A stretch of DNA of 64,000 nt. It comes from DATFKA01 sp035268885 (GTDB taxonomy: Bacteria; Bacteroidota; Bacteroidia; Chitinophagales; Saprospiraceae). The notes beneath the pieces are model-generated. The model had not been told where the DNA came from. It ran no database searches and worked only from the letters and a program-made list of their open reading frames with translations. Where the stretch lies: contig DATFKA010000072.1 in the NCBI GenBank assembly GCA_035268885.1, positions 1 through 64,000 of the forward strand. The letters run 5' to 3'. The translations under genes and the position numbers were made by a program. Positions 46,245 through 54,876 of this stretch are shown here, piece by piece (the stretch's first letter is position 1; each line of letters starts with the position of its first letter).

Positions 46245-47870
46245 CTATTTATTCAGCTCTGTTAAAGAAAAACGGAATTGCTCATGGGTATACCGGGTGG
46301 GCGCGTAGGCAATAGTCTTGGCATTTTCGGCAACGAGGTAGAAGTGAATGGTATCTGCATCCGCAGCGGGTGGAATAATGACCCCGTAAATATTATCTCC
46401 GGCTGCCTCGTCGTAATGATTACCATCATCTTCCATTTGCATCGATTGATAAGGCTGGTCTTCATCAAACCGGTAGTGAATCGTTACGCTGGAAGTAAAC
46501 TCCGAGACGGGAACTTGTATTTGAAATTTCTCGATGCGATCCCGCGAGTACCGCTTTCTTTGCTTCACCACTGGCTCCCCTATTTCGGCGGGTACATAAA
46601 GTAAAGGTTCGGCCTTTTTCAAATATCGCGCCCGATTATTCATAAAGGTTAGCAGGCCCGGAATACGAGTAAGGTTTCCGATGGTAGCCACCAGACTTTT
46701 ATCGAAATCAACCGCATTGTAATAATGGTTTTTATCAGCTATTAGTGATTCCTTAATGAGCTCCTGCAGAGCTTTTGCCTTTAGCTCAAATTCGCCGCTC
46801 AGGAACTCTTCGTAGAGAATGGTACGCAGGTGAGAAAGGTAGCGCTTGCGATTATATTCATCAGCCAGCAGCTGACTCACGAGTGGTTTGGTGCGTTCAT
46901 TTTGGTGCAAAAGTATATCCAGTTTTTCCATTTGATCGACGCTTAAATCCGAACCTTTCCCAATGTTCTTTACGCTTCCAAAGGCAAAATTTGTATTCCA
47001 CATGATTGGGGCAAAGCGACCATCGGCCTGCTGATATAGAAAATAGTTAGGTGCCTCCTTGCCCAGGTAACTGGATAAGTTGGCAATCACGTTATTATAA
47101 GCCAGCATCCACAGGGTATTATCGATATCCAGTATTTCGTTACGGAGTGCGGTTTGGTCTGAATTAAGCGCAGCTACCAATTGTACCAATGGCTCATAAC
47201 TCTTTCCACGGACCAGCTGAAAATTTCGTCGATAACATTCCGGATCGGGCTCCGAAAGTAGATTGCCAAAGGCAGCATCCAGGCAATAGTCGCCCTCCAG
47301 CGCTTCCGTAAGCGGGTCGCTGTAAAACAGATGCCCCTGCGATTCTCCAAAGGAATGCTGCAAAAAGGAGCTGTCGATCGGTTCTACATTTACGAACAAA
47401 CCATAATATTCCTCATTGACCTCCACCTTGGCAAAATTGGCACGCGGAGCTGGCATATATTTGCGGGCCATCTCGTAGGCTAACACTTCACGGACCATAC
47501 TGGGATCACGCAGCGACTCGGATAGTAAAACAGCGCGGTTTCCCTGGTAGGTTTGCCCCTCTTTTTTATAATCCAGTCGGACAAAAAGACTGTTTTTTTG
47601 TTGATCCGGCTCAAAGAATCTACTTTTCTTGATCCGAACCCCTACCCCATCCAGGGTAGTACCATTGATGGTCAGGCTAGCCTCCAGTAGTTCATCGCCA
47701 TTATACCGCAAGGAATCGAGCGCCATTTGCCAGTTTTCTTCCTTAAATTCGATGGAAATATCCTGAATGGCATCCAGTTGGTAAAAATCGTCTTCCTGAG
47801 CAGGCAGGCTTACCAGCCAGAAGAAATTCAGAAAGATAAGCCCCAGAAGATTTAGAAATTTCATGTGCAT
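46245..47870 (-). CDS. CotH-type paralogue, predicted pseudokinase
   Basis: 541 residues, alignable without gaps to the neighbouring CotH protein through the core. Where the neighbour has D259, D266 and D292, this protein has N259 (YNNVIAN), S266 (LSSYLG) and N292 (MWNTNFAFGS). The first half keeps GVRIKK, YYGLFVNVEP and YFLYQQADG. A longer C-terminal part resembles a fibronectin/chitobiase-like beta domain (VTIHYRFDEDQPYQSM). It has a signal peptide; an ATG two codons later (MKFLNLLG) is equally likely as start. First gene of the CotH-CotH-YheT operon. Confidence 0.83.
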   Translation of the reverse strand: MHMKFLNLLGLIFLNFFWLVSLPAQEDDFYQLDAIQDISIEFKEENWQMALDSLRYNGDELLEASLTINGTTLDGVGVRIKKSRFFEPDQQKNSLFVRLDYKKEGQTYQGNRAVLLSESLRDPSMVREVLAYEMARKYMPAPRANFAKVEVNEEYYGLFVNVEPIDSSFLQHSFGESQGHLFYSDPLTEALEGDYCLDAAFGNLLSEPDPECYRRNFQLVRGKSYEPLVQLVAALNSDQTALRNEILDIDNTLWMLAYNNVIANLSSYLGKEAPNYFLYQQADGRFAPIMWNTNFAFGSVKNIGKGSDLSVDQMEKLDILLHQNERTKPLVSQLLADEYNRKRYLSHLRTILYEEFLSGEFELKAKALQELIKESLIADKNHYYNAVDFDKSLVATIGNLTRIPGLLTFMNNRARYLKKAEPLLYVPAEIGEPVVKQRKRYSRDRIEKFQIQVPVSEFTSSVTIHYRFDEDQPYQSMQMEDDGNHYDEAAGDNIYGVIIPPAADADTIHFYLVAENAKTIAYAPTRYTHEQFRFSLTELNK

Positions 47871-48049
47871 GATGATTGCTTATTACGGAAGTGTATAAAC
47901 CACCTCACTAGAAGAATATAGTTTTTGGTCGTCGTCATTCAGACAACATTCATATTGCAATTATACTAAATTAAATCCATTACCTGCGAGCGGTTTTTCC
48001 AATAATACCGGGTAAATGGAGCAGAAAAAAAGAAAAGGTCAGGCGTACG

Positions 48050-48268
48050 CTAAAACAGGTTACTTAAACTAAAAGCAACATTAAAGAACATGATAGCCAT
48101 CAAAGCCAGGGCCAGGATGCGCAAAACGTTCCCATTTTCCTTGCGGAACTGTTCTGCCTTTTTTGCTCTTTCTCCCTGACCGAAAGATACCATTCCCCGG
48201 GCAAATAAATACACATATACACCCAGTGCCAATAAAAGAAGCTCAACAACTAAACCTAAGCTTTGCAT
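48050..48268 (-). CDS. Small hypothetical membrane protein
   Basis: 72 residues with two predicted membrane segments (about 5-25 and 50-70) and a charged loop between (GQGERAKKAEQFRKENG). I do not recognise a family. It starts one base after the stop of the asparaginase-like gene, so it is surely on the same message. Its coding appearance is supported by this tight spacing and by the clean two-helix layout. Confidence 0.72.
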   Translation of the reverse strand: MQSLGLVVELLLLALGVYVYLFARGMVSFGQGERAKKAEQFRKENGNVLRILALALMAIMFFNVAFSLSNLF

Positions 48269-48269
48269 A

Positions 48270-48764
48270 CTATTCGTTTATTTCTTCAAAAAATCCGGTT
48301 TTGCGGTTTTTCACTACTTTATTCCAGTGAAACCAGCGACCATTCATAGCCACGTATACACCGGCCGGTAGCGTTTGGGCGAAAGCCAGTGCACTGCCCA
48401 TATTAAAGAATCCATCGGAAGAAGTACCAAAAGCATAAGGAATCATCGCTCCGGTTAGTACGATGGTTTTATCGGTAATCTCCGCTTTCGCTAAAAAAGC
48501 CGCCGTTTCGGTGATGGAGTCGGTACCGTGTGTGATGACGATTTTCTGTGCCATGTTTCGCTGGCAGTTGTGGAGGATGATCGTCCGGTCTGCCTCCGTC
48601 ATTTCCAGACTATCGACCATCATCAGGGTCTTTACGTCAAAATCCAGGGTACAACGTCCCCGATCCAGCATCTTCTTCAGGTGTGTATCTTTAAAGTATA
48701 ACTTTCCCGTAATGTAATTGTATTCCTTGTCAAAAGTCCCCCCCGTAACAAATATCTGAATCAT
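48270..48764 (-). CDS. One-domain asparaginase-like protein
   Basis: 164 residues, about half the length of ordinary type I/II asparaginases, and ending where the second domain would begin. The active-site pieces of the N-terminal domain are present: VTGGTFD (Thr 7/Thr 10), ITHGTDSITETA and DKTIVLTGAMIP. It could act on asparagine or another amide as a dimer, or have lost catalysis. The frame stops cleanly with no sign of a frameshifted second domain downstream; a small membrane-protein gene follows instead. Short asparaginase-domain proteins of this kind are known in Bacteroidota. A -7 box lies 35 bases upstream. Confidence 0.85.
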   Translation of the reverse strand: MIQIFVTGGTFDKEYNYITGKLYFKDTHLKKMLDRGRCTLDFDVKTLMMVDSLEMTEADRTIILHNCQRNMAQKIVITHGTDSITETAAFLAKAEITDKTIVLTGAMIPYAFGTSSDGFFNMGSALAFAQTLPAGVYVAMNGRWFHWNKVVKNRKTGFFEEINE

Positions 48765-48798
48765 AGATTGTTTTGCATCTTATTGTCTAATGCCAGTA

Positions 48799-48806
48799 CA
48801 AAATTA
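48799..48806 (-). promoter_or_regulatory. Probable -7 box of the asparaginase-like gene
   Basis: On the minus strand this is TAATTTTG. Twenty bases upstream is TTCG, one mismatch from TTTG. It sits just after the terminator of the M16 operon, an expected place for a new promoter. Confidence 0.55.
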
Positions 48807-48812
48807 CAAAAT

Positions 48813-48850
48813 AAAACTGCCTTACACGAAGATTCGCGTAAGGCAGTTTT
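48813..48850 (-). terminator. Terminator of the M16 operon
   Basis: AAAACTGCCTTAC pairs with GTAAGGCAGTTTT (13 perfect bases), with further CG pairing inside. On the minus strand it lies 25 bases after the M16 stop and ends in TTTTAT. Confidence 0.88.
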
Positions 48851-48874
48851 GCGCAACATAGCCGTAAAAGAAAA

Positions 48875-50944
48875 TTATTCGATAGAGAATAGATCATCCG
48901 CTACGCCACTGTTGACTTCGACAGATTGCACCTTCATTTCAATGGGGAAAGGCATGGGGCCTCCGCTGGTTTTCTGAACCATGGGAAACAGGATCCCCGC
49001 CTGTTCCTGATAATCCATAAAATCTACCGTTGTGGTGACGGTCTGCCCCTGGGCCTGCTCGGTCGATACCGTGCGCACTTTCAGTCCCGTATCGGTCGCA
49101 TAGTAATTCAGCTGCGTACCACCGCTAGCGGTCTTCAGTTGTACCACGTAAACCTGCTGGCCGTTCAGCTCTTCGATCCCCTTCAGTTCCATCTCTGCAT
49201 TGGCATCGTAAAAGAGTTCAGGGAAAATAGCCGCCTGGGTCTTCATACCCGTTGCCGCTTCCCCTTCAATCTTCTGAGATTGGCCCATCATTTTCATGGA
49301 GCCTTCCGTACCATTAAAGGTGACATCTTGCACGACATTGCCCATCATCGACACCTCTACTTTCATTTTAGCGGGTGCTTTTTTCACCATTTTAGTCGTC
49401 ATGGTCTGTCCCTGGATTGAGGCCTCCATCTCAATGGTTACATCCTTTACGGCAGCTAGATCATCTTTGCCACCGATGGCAGTCAGATACTTATCAATAA
49501 CGCCCTGTGCCGTGATATCTCCGGCACTAACTGCTGCTTTTACGGGTTGGCCGTAGATATCCAGCAGTTCCACATCACCAAAGCGCTGCAACTGTTCCAT
49601 CACATCATCCTGATTACCTACCACAAAGATGTAGGCACCTTCGGGACGAATATATTTTTGGGCGGCGGCCTGTACTTCTTTTGGCGTAACCGCTTGCAGT
49701 CGTGTCAGGTAGCTTTCATAATGATCTTTCGCCAGCTTATAACGGATAATATTCAACGAGTAATTGGCAATAGACTGCGGAGATTCCGTTCCGCGAGCAA
49801 AAGCGCCAGCTAGTCGATTCTTGGATTCCTGAAGTATTTCTTCATCCACCATTTCGTTACGAATCCGATCCATCTCCTTTAAAATTTCGGTAATGGAGCT
49901 ATCCGTTACCTCATTACGAACCGAAGCCGAAGCCGTAAAGTAGCCTACTTCCTGATCGGGAGAAAGCTGAGAATAGGCACCGTAGGTATAGCCTTTGTCC
50001 TCACGCAGGTTACGAAACAGGCGACCACGGGTACCGCTCCCCAGAATAGCATTCATTAGGCGAGCAGCCATTCGATCCTGATTAGATGTCTTCATGTAGA
50101 CCGGGTAAGTCACATTGATGACCGACTGCACCGCTCCCGGTTTGTTGACCAGCACTACTTTCGTTTTTTCAGGCACCTTAGGATTAGTAAAAGCAGGCTT
50201 TTTCACTGCACCCTCCTTCCACTCTCCAAAGTATTGATTCGCTACATCTTTAGCTCGGTCGACCGAGATATCTCCGACAATCACCAGATAAGAAATGTTA
50301 GGTTTGAAGTAGGTATTGTAATAGCTACGTACATCCTCCAGAGAAATATTATCAATGGTTTTTGCCGTTTCAAACTCTCCGTAGGGATGATCAGCACCGT
50401 AGCGCAGGACGTCTGCTACTCTACCGGCAATGGCATTAGGATCTTCCTGAGCAGCTGCCAGGCCCGACTTGGTCTGTTCTTTGATTTTAGTAAATTCTTC
50501 TTCGGGGAAGCTAGGCATCAGCACTATTTCTTGCATGATTTCCAGTAAAGCATCCGCATGTTTGGTCAGGCTGGAGCCAAAAACACCCCCAGAACTGGCA
50601 CCAAGGTTGGCACCTATAAAATCTACCGCTTCGTCAATTTCAGCCTTGCTACGCTTAATGGTACCGCTTCTCAATAATTGGCCGGCGATGGAGGCCGCTC
50701 CGGTCTTTTCCCCTTCCACCACCGGAGGGACGTTTACGGCTAGCTGAAAGCTCACCCTGGGTAAGCGGTCATTCTCAACGACGATAACAGTCAGGCCATT
50801 ATCTAAGGTAAAGGTGGTTGATTCGCCCAGTTCAATCTTCGGTGCCGGGCCACCCTCGGGTGCGGTCTTTCGAAAATCCTCCTGAGCCGTCAGGCTAAAA
50901 GAGAAACCCAAGGCACAAATTAGTATATATAGTAACTTATTCAT
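48875..50944 (-). CDS. M16-family protein, catalytically inactive subunit, with C-terminal extension
   Basis: 689 residues with a signal peptide (SLTAQ). The first 450 residues are an M16 (insulinase/processing peptidase) fold, but the zinc motif is gone: where HxxEH is expected the sequence reads S85-I-A-G-Q89 in AASIAGQLLRSGT. The other half carries the usual M16C features (RGRLFRNLREDKGYTYGAYS). Residues 480-689 are an additional domain with repeated methionine-rich strands (MMGNVVQDVTF, KMMGQSQKIEG) that resembles outer-membrane lipoprotein-sorting folds. It is the partner of the active M16 protein encoded 39 bases upstream. Confidence 0.92.
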   Translation of the reverse strand: MNKLLYILICALGFSFSLTAQEDFRKTAPEGGPAPKIELGESTTFTLDNGLTVIVVENDRLPRVSFQLAVNVPPVVEGEKTGAASIAGQLLRSGTIKRSKAEIDEAVDFIGANLGASSGGVFGSSLTKHADALLEIMQEIVLMPSFPEEEFTKIKEQTKSGLAAAQEDPNAIAGRVADVLRYGADHPYGEFETAKTIDNISLEDVRSYYNTYFKPNISYLVIVGDISVDRAKDVANQYFGEWKEGAVKKPAFTNPKVPEKTKVVLVNKPGAVQSVINVTYPVYMKTSNQDRMAARLMNAILGSGTRGRLFRNLREDKGYTYGAYSQLSPDQEVGYFTASASVRNEVTDSSITEILKEMDRIRNEMVDEEILQESKNRLAGAFARGTESPQSIANYSLNIIRYKLAKDHYESYLTRLQAVTPKEVQAAAQKYIRPEGAYIFVVGNQDDVMEQLQRFGDVELLDIYGQPVKAAVSAGDITAQGVIDKYLTAIGGKDDLAAVKDVTIEMEASIQGQTMTTKMVKKAPAKMKVEVSMMGNVVQDVTFNGTEGSMKMMGQSQKIEGEAATGMKTQAAIFPELFYDANAEMELKGIEELNGQQVYVVQLKTASGGTQLNYYATDTGLKVRTVSTEQAQGQTVTTTVDFMDYQEQAGILFPMVQKTSGGPMPFPIEMKVQSVEVNSGVADDLFSIE

Positions 50945-50983
50945 CTATCTAAATTTAAATTTTACGCGTTTTGAAGGGAAAAA

Positions 50984-52309
50984 TTACTGTCCGGAAGCGG
51001 GTAGCCAGGAAATCACCAGGCGATTTTCTTTGTTAAGATATTTCTTGGCTACTCTTTGAATATCCTCTCGGGTAACGGCCAGGTAACGATCAATCTCTGT
51101 ATTGATCAGGTTGGCATCCCCCTGGAAGCCCTCGTAAGTAGCCAGCGCAGAAGCAATACCCGCATTGGAAGCAAAATTAAATACAAAGCTACTTTCCTGC
51201 TGGTTGCGGATTTTCTGAAAATCCCGCTCAGAAATCAACTCCGTCTTAATCTTTTCAATTTCGGTATCAAAGGCAGCTTCCATGTCTTCCAGGGAAGCAC
51301 CCATATTGGCAATTCCGAATAGGACATTCATGCCTGCCGACTCCTGAGCCAACTGAATCGATTGTGCCACCAGAGCCACTTTTTTATCATCCACTAATGA
51401 TTTATAAATTCTGGAAGACTGGCCTGTCGCCAGGATAGTATTCAGCATTTCCATAGCGTAATAATCATCCGAATATTGTTCGGGCGCGGGGTAAGCCATA
51501 ATTAAGGCAGGGAGTTGTACCTGATCGTAAACCGTGTCCCGCATCTCTGATGTCAGCCTTTGTACCTTCACTTCCGGGCGGAAGACGGGATCTTCGGGCG
51601 AAGGAATGGTAGCAAAGTACTTATCCACCAGCTTTTTGGTCTCTTCAATATCGATATCACCAACGATGGATAGTACGGCGTTGTCAGGACGGTAAAATTC
51701 AGCGTAAAAATCTGTGAAATCCGATTCTTTAGCAGCATTAATATCTTCCATCGTACCGATGGGAGTGGTTTGATAAGGCGTGCCTTTAAAAAAGCGCTTA
51801 ACGGTTTCCTCCAGCAGGGTACCGTAAGGCTGATTATCGGTATTCTGGCGCCGTTCTTCTTTCACCACCTCCCTCTGGGTTTCGACGCCTTCGATATCCA
51901 CTTTGGCGTGTAGCATTCTTTCTGATTCCAACCAAAGGCCTAACTCGAGCTGGTTGGAAGGAAGATTCTCAAAATAAAGGGTGTAATCAAAGGTGGTTCC
52001 AGCGTTATTATTTCCACCAACACCCGCCAGGTACTTATCGAATTCTCCGCGATCAATATTTTCCGATCCTTCGAACATCAGGTGTTCAAAAAAGTGAGCA
52101 AAACCCGAACGACCCGGCTTCTCATTTTTTGAACCGACATGATAAAATACATTGATCGTAACAACCGGTGCGGAATTGTTCTGGTGAAGCAGAACGGTTA
52201 AGCCGTTGTCCAGCTCAAACTTTTCAAACTCCAGAGGTTTCATTTGAGCGTTCAGGGTGGACAGCAGAAAAGAGCCCACCAATAGTGATAAGAGCAAACG
52301 TTTCATCAT
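50984..52309 (-). CDS. M16-family zinc metallopeptidase, active subunit
   Basis: 441 residues, signal peptide ending near LNAQM. The inverted zinc motif is intact: H72-F-F-E75-H76 in GFAHFFEHLMFEG. The distal zinc Glu would lie in the EERRQNTDNQPYG region about 75 residues later, as usual for the family. It should be an envelope peptidase cleaving small or unfolded peptides inside a closed chamber. In two-gene bacterial systems one subunit has the zinc site and the other an arginine-tyrosine pair; the next gene encodes that partner. It is the first gene of the pair. Confidence 0.93.
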   Translation of the reverse strand: MMKRLLLSLLVGSFLLSTLNAQMKPLEFEKFELDNGLTVLLHQNNSAPVVTINVFYHVGSKNEKPGRSGFAHFFEHLMFEGSENIDRGEFDKYLAGVGGNNNAGTTFDYTLYFENLPSNQLELGLWLESERMLHAKVDIEGVETQREVVKEERRQNTDNQPYGTLLEETVKRFFKGTPYQTTPIGTMEDINAAKESDFTDFYAEFYRPDNAVLSIVGDIDIEETKKLVDKYFATIPSPEDPVFRPEVKVQRLTSEMRDTVYDQVQLPALIMAYPAPEQYSDDYYAMEMLNTILATGQSSRIYKSLVDDKKVALVAQSIQLAQESAGMNVLFGIANMGASLEDMEAAFDTEIEKIKTELISERDFQKIRNQQESSFVFNFASNAGIASALATYEGFQGDANLINTEIDRYLAVTREDIQRVAKKYLNKENRLVISWLPASGQ

Positions 52310-52399
52310 AAGACGATTTTTTGGTTAAATTTTGCTCCTAAATATCTACTAATCCTGATTAAAATAAAACCTTATTCTATTAAAGTACCGTTAAAAACG

Positions 52400-52416
52400 A
52401 AAAACGGCACGTTTTT
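52400..52416 (-). terminator. Weak hairpin after the YkuK-type gene
   Basis: AAAAACG-GCA-CGTTTTT, a 7-base, AT-rich stem two bases from the gene's stop codon. The A and T arms make it terminator-like, but stability is low. Confidence 0.42.
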
Positions 52417-52417
52417 A

Positions 52418-52888
52418 CTAGACGACTTTATCCGCACAGGAGGAACTCGCAAAAGCATCGGGCTTCATCTTAAATTGAAAGCCCATACCGATGATGTAGC
52501 CCATCGCTTCCTTGAGGGCCACGTTGGATCTAAAGTGCGGATCCGTATTGATGTCGGCGTGGACTTCCAGGGCCACATCGTGCTCATCCAGCAGATCGCA
52601 AAGCGCATAAGCGACTTCGATGGACTTGCTCACCTCTTTGATCATGCGTTCCCGCAAGCCCATTGGCTGCGTGGAGCGATCATTACTGATAAACATAAAA
52701 CCGCCTTTTTTCTCTCTCAAGAAAACAATAACGGTGGCAAATTCGGTAATTTTTCCGCGTACCTGAGAGTCTGTACCGATACATACTTTCATCTTGTTGC
52801 CTTTAGCAATTTCACGAACCAGGGTCTCCCGAACCGCATCTTGGATGGGCAGCTCAATTGGCTGACCATTTAGTCTGCGCCATTTCAT
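52418..52888 (-). CDS. YkuK-type ribonuclease H-like protein (DUF458)
   Basis: 156 residues. VCIGTDSQVRG (first acidic site), VIVFLREKKGG and ALEVHADINTDPHFRSN (second acidic site), then MGYIIGMGFQFKMKPDAFASS, match the DUF458/YkuK family with an RNase H-like fold. Activity on nucleic acid is inferred from the fold. It stands alone. A palindromic element (52908-52973) lies only 19 bases upstream of its ATG and so replaces or contains its promoter. Confidence 0.88.
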   Translation of the reverse strand: MKWRRLNGQPIELPIQDAVRETLVREIAKGNKMKVCIGTDSQVRGKITEFATVIVFLREKKGGFMFISNDRSTQPMGLRERMIKEVSKSIEVAYALCDLLDEHDVALEVHADINTDPHFRSNVALKEAMGYIIGMGFQFKMKPDAFASSSCADKVV

Positions 52889-52907
52889 CTGTTTGATTTT
52901 TGAATAG

Positions 52908-52973
52908 TAAGGAATGAGTCAATAATAAATTATACATCTTTACTTGTACACTTTATTAATGCCCCATTCCTAA
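52908..52973. repeat. Internally deleted 66-base copy of the 63.8-kb palindrome
   Basis: The first 39 bases and the last 27 match the two ends of the element at 63757-63920, apart from a few substitutions (AATTATACA for AACTACACA). The join is at CTTGT. The full element has CTTGT at 63792-63796 and again at 63890-63894, so this copy equals the full one minus 98 bases, and 164 - 98 = 66 exactly. The remaining arms form a 30-base imperfect inverted repeat (TAAGGAATG.../...CATTCCTAA). Confidence 0.9.
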
Positions 52974-53177
52974 ACATAATGTTATTTTAAGATTCTTAAA
53001 AATAACAAAGCTTTTCTTGTAATAAAGAAAAAAAGCAAGATTTAAATAAAGCTTAATCTGAAATTAACAAAGAAATAAACCCGTAGGGGAGACAGATAGT
53101 TCCCTGAAATGAAGATCTCTTAGCCGACTTGTCGGCAAAATTACCTATTGCGGCGAGCCTCTGAGCAAGGATAACGG

Positions 53178-53981
53178 CTAGAACACAGGGCTTACGGAAT
53201 AACCTTCCCGTTTCAATAGAGCCAAGACCCCTTCCTTTCCCGCCAGATGGGCCGCCCCGACTGCGGCGAAGACGGTCCGTTCAGCACTAATTTCTACAAT
53301 ACGGTTAGCCATCGTGTGATTGCGCTTTTTAAGCAGTACATAGCGCCACTTCCCCAAACTGCGGTACGTAGATTGATACAACTGCCAGATATTTCCTTCG
53401 CGATACCAGTTTATGGTTTTCTTGATTTGTCGGCGGCTTTTAGAAATATTTTTCACCTGATGCAAAAAGGCGGCTAATTCCTCTTTGGGGTCCATATCTT
53501 GCATAAGCTGGGCCTGGCTTTCGACCGTTTCCAAACCGTAAATATTCTTCTCTTTTGCCTTGGCTTGATTCCACAGAAAGGCATCCAGTGCTTCCGACTG
53601 GCCCGCTTTTGGCATAAAAGCCTCGTCCAGGATGTTCATCATCAACATGGGCCTAAGACGAACCAACTGATTAATATCCATATTGGTGGCTCGCTTCAGT
53701 AGGGCTCTTATTTTTTCGTATTTCTTTTCACTAAGTACGGTAGGCAAATGATTATCTGGGGTAGCGAAGACGGCAGCGGCCAGGCTAGGATGTCGGGCAG
53801 CATCTTCCAGGGATAATTCGGCGGCAAAAGCCTGGCAGCTATCCAGTGCTTGTAGCACGGGCTCCAGATTTTCAAAAGCAAAGTCAGCTTTGACGTGAAT
53901 AGTGCCGAAGACAAAGGAAGGGGGCCCTCCCTTAATCGCTATCCGCCACAATAAGCTGTTTTTTCTATTATTTTTCCCCAT
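53178..53981 (-). CDS. TraB/GumN family protein
   Basis: 267 residues. SFVFGTIHVKADFAF at the start and FAAVGAAHLAGKEGVLALLKREGY at the end carry the two GxxH blocks that mark this superfamily of putative metal-dependent peptidases. A central segment has NIYGLETVESQAQLM. No signal peptide is evident, unlike many GumN proteins, so it may be cytoplasmic. The 200 bases after its stop hold a small dyad, GCCGAC-TT-GTCGGC (53123-53136), without a T-run. The upstream neighbour is the Lrp-type regulator, separated by a terminator. Confidence 0.87.
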   Translation of the reverse strand: MGKNNRKNSLLWRIAIKGGPPSFVFGTIHVKADFAFENLEPVLQALDSCQAFAAELSLEDAARHPSLAAAVFATPDNHLPTVLSEKKYEKIRALLKRATNMDINQLVRLRPMLMMNILDEAFMPKAGQSEALDAFLWNQAKAKEKNIYGLETVESQAQLMQDMDPKEELAAFLHQVKNISKSRRQIKKTINWYREGNIWQLYQSTYRSLGKWRYVLLKKRNHTMANRIVEISAERTVFAAVGAAHLAGKEGVLALLKREGYSVSPVF

Positions 53982-54006
53982 GCTTATACTTACAACTTCA
54001 CCAAAT

Positions 54007-54038
54007 AAAAAAGGCGAGACCAGCCGGTTTCGCCTTTT
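54007..54038 (-). terminator. Terminator of the Lrp-type gene
   Basis: GGCGAGACC pairs with GGTTTCGCC (one wobble) over an AGCC loop, with A-run and T-run flanks. It lies 22 bases after the regulator's stop on the minus strand. Confidence 0.8.
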
Positions 54039-54059
54039 AAAGAGATTCGTTTTTTCTTA

Positions 54060-54533
54060 TTATTCGTAGCGATAAGGAAGTACCTTGGCATCCTTTACCG
54101 TAGAGAGGGTCATCAGCGTTTTCAGTCGCTCAATTTCCTCAATTTGGGAAAGGGTTTTGAATAAAAGCTGCTCGTAAGTCGGAATATCTTTACACACAAT
54201 CTTGATCAGAAAGTCTGCCTCACCAGTAATGATGTAACATTCCGTAATTTCTTCAATCTCCCGAATTTTATCCAAGAAATTATTCAAAGCATTCTCCTTC
54301 TGCCAGGCTAAAGACACCAGTACAAAAGTCTTCACATTCAAACCAATTGCCTGTGGATTTACCTGGGCGTGGTAGCTTTGAATAACTTCGTTTGACTCCA
54401 GCTTTTTTACGCGCTCTAAGGTAGGTGCTGGAGACAAACCGATTCGCTTAGAGAGGTCTAGATTCGTAATTTTACTATTGTCCTGCAAAATCTTAAGAAT
54501 CTTGAGGTCGATTTTATCTAATTTGTCTGACAT
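54060..54533 (-). CDS. Lrp/AsnC family transcriptional regulator
   Basis: 157 residues from the ATG at 54533. The frame is open to 54602, but the extra 23 residues are not conserved-looking, and MSDKLDKIDLKILKILQDN is the typical Lrp start. Residues 1-60 form the AsnC-type helix-turn-helix (TNLDLSKRIGLSPAPTLERVKKLE); 65-150 form the ligand-binding RAM domain (KIREIEEITECYIITGEADFLIK in two blocks). Such proteins sense amino acids and often regulate their own gene; a dyad at 54623-54635 lies in the right place. Glutamate dehydrogenase is the nearest metabolic neighbour and a plausible target. Confidence 0.93.
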   Translation of the reverse strand: MSDKLDKIDLKILKILQDNSKITNLDLSKRIGLSPAPTLERVKKLESNEVIQSYHAQVNPQAIGLNVKTFVLVSLAWQKENALNNFLDKIREIEEITECYIITGEADFLIKIVCKDIPTYEQLLFKTLSQIEEIERLKTLMTLSTVKDAKVLPYRYE

Positions 54534-54622
54534 TCCTAATTGTTGGTTGGTTCTGTTGATAAAATGAGATGGCAATATAGACAGAAAACAAATAATTTGC
54601 AAAATAAGGTAAAAAAAACCTT

Positions 54623-54635
54623 TGTAAATTTTACA
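54623..54635. promoter_or_regulatory. Possible Lrp-type autoregulatory operator
   Basis: TGTAAA-T-TTTACA is a perfect 13-base dyad, 90 bases upstream of the regulator's ATG, in very AT-rich DNA. Lrp/AsnC proteins favour such sites. No second copy was found near gdhA. Confidence 0.42.
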
Positions 54636-54838
54636 TTAACTAAGAAGTTCAAAATATTACTTGCTTTTCAAGAGGCTATCTATGATTTAACCACCCTTCT
54701 TTCAAAACACAAACTTACACCAAAAAACGCTACAAATGCAAGTAGAAACAGAATAAAATTTTGAAAAAGTGTTCACATTGGTGCCTTTCAGAAAAAACAC
54801 ATCAAAAAAAATCACTTACCCATAGATAATTCTAAAAA

Positions 54839-54876
54839 CAAAATGGAGACTACCGCTTTGGCAGCCTCCATTTTTA
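54839..54876 (-). terminator. Terminator of the ccm-gdh operon
   Basis: GGAG-CT-CC...GG-AG-CTCC stem (54845-54869, two mismatches) with ATTTTGTTTTT after it on the minus strand, about 40 bases past the glutamate dehydrogenase stop. Confidence 0.8.

Noticed and set aside
48926..49420. 164-codon open frame on the plus strand
   Set aside because: It lies wholly antisense to the M16 gene, has a His/Phe-rich composition typical of shadow frames, and shows no motif.
53123..53136. GCCGAC-TT-GTCGGC dyad downstream of the TraB/GumN gene
   Set aside because: No T-run for a terminator and no promoter nearby; a similar AGCCGACTT at 63752 is too short to call a repeat.
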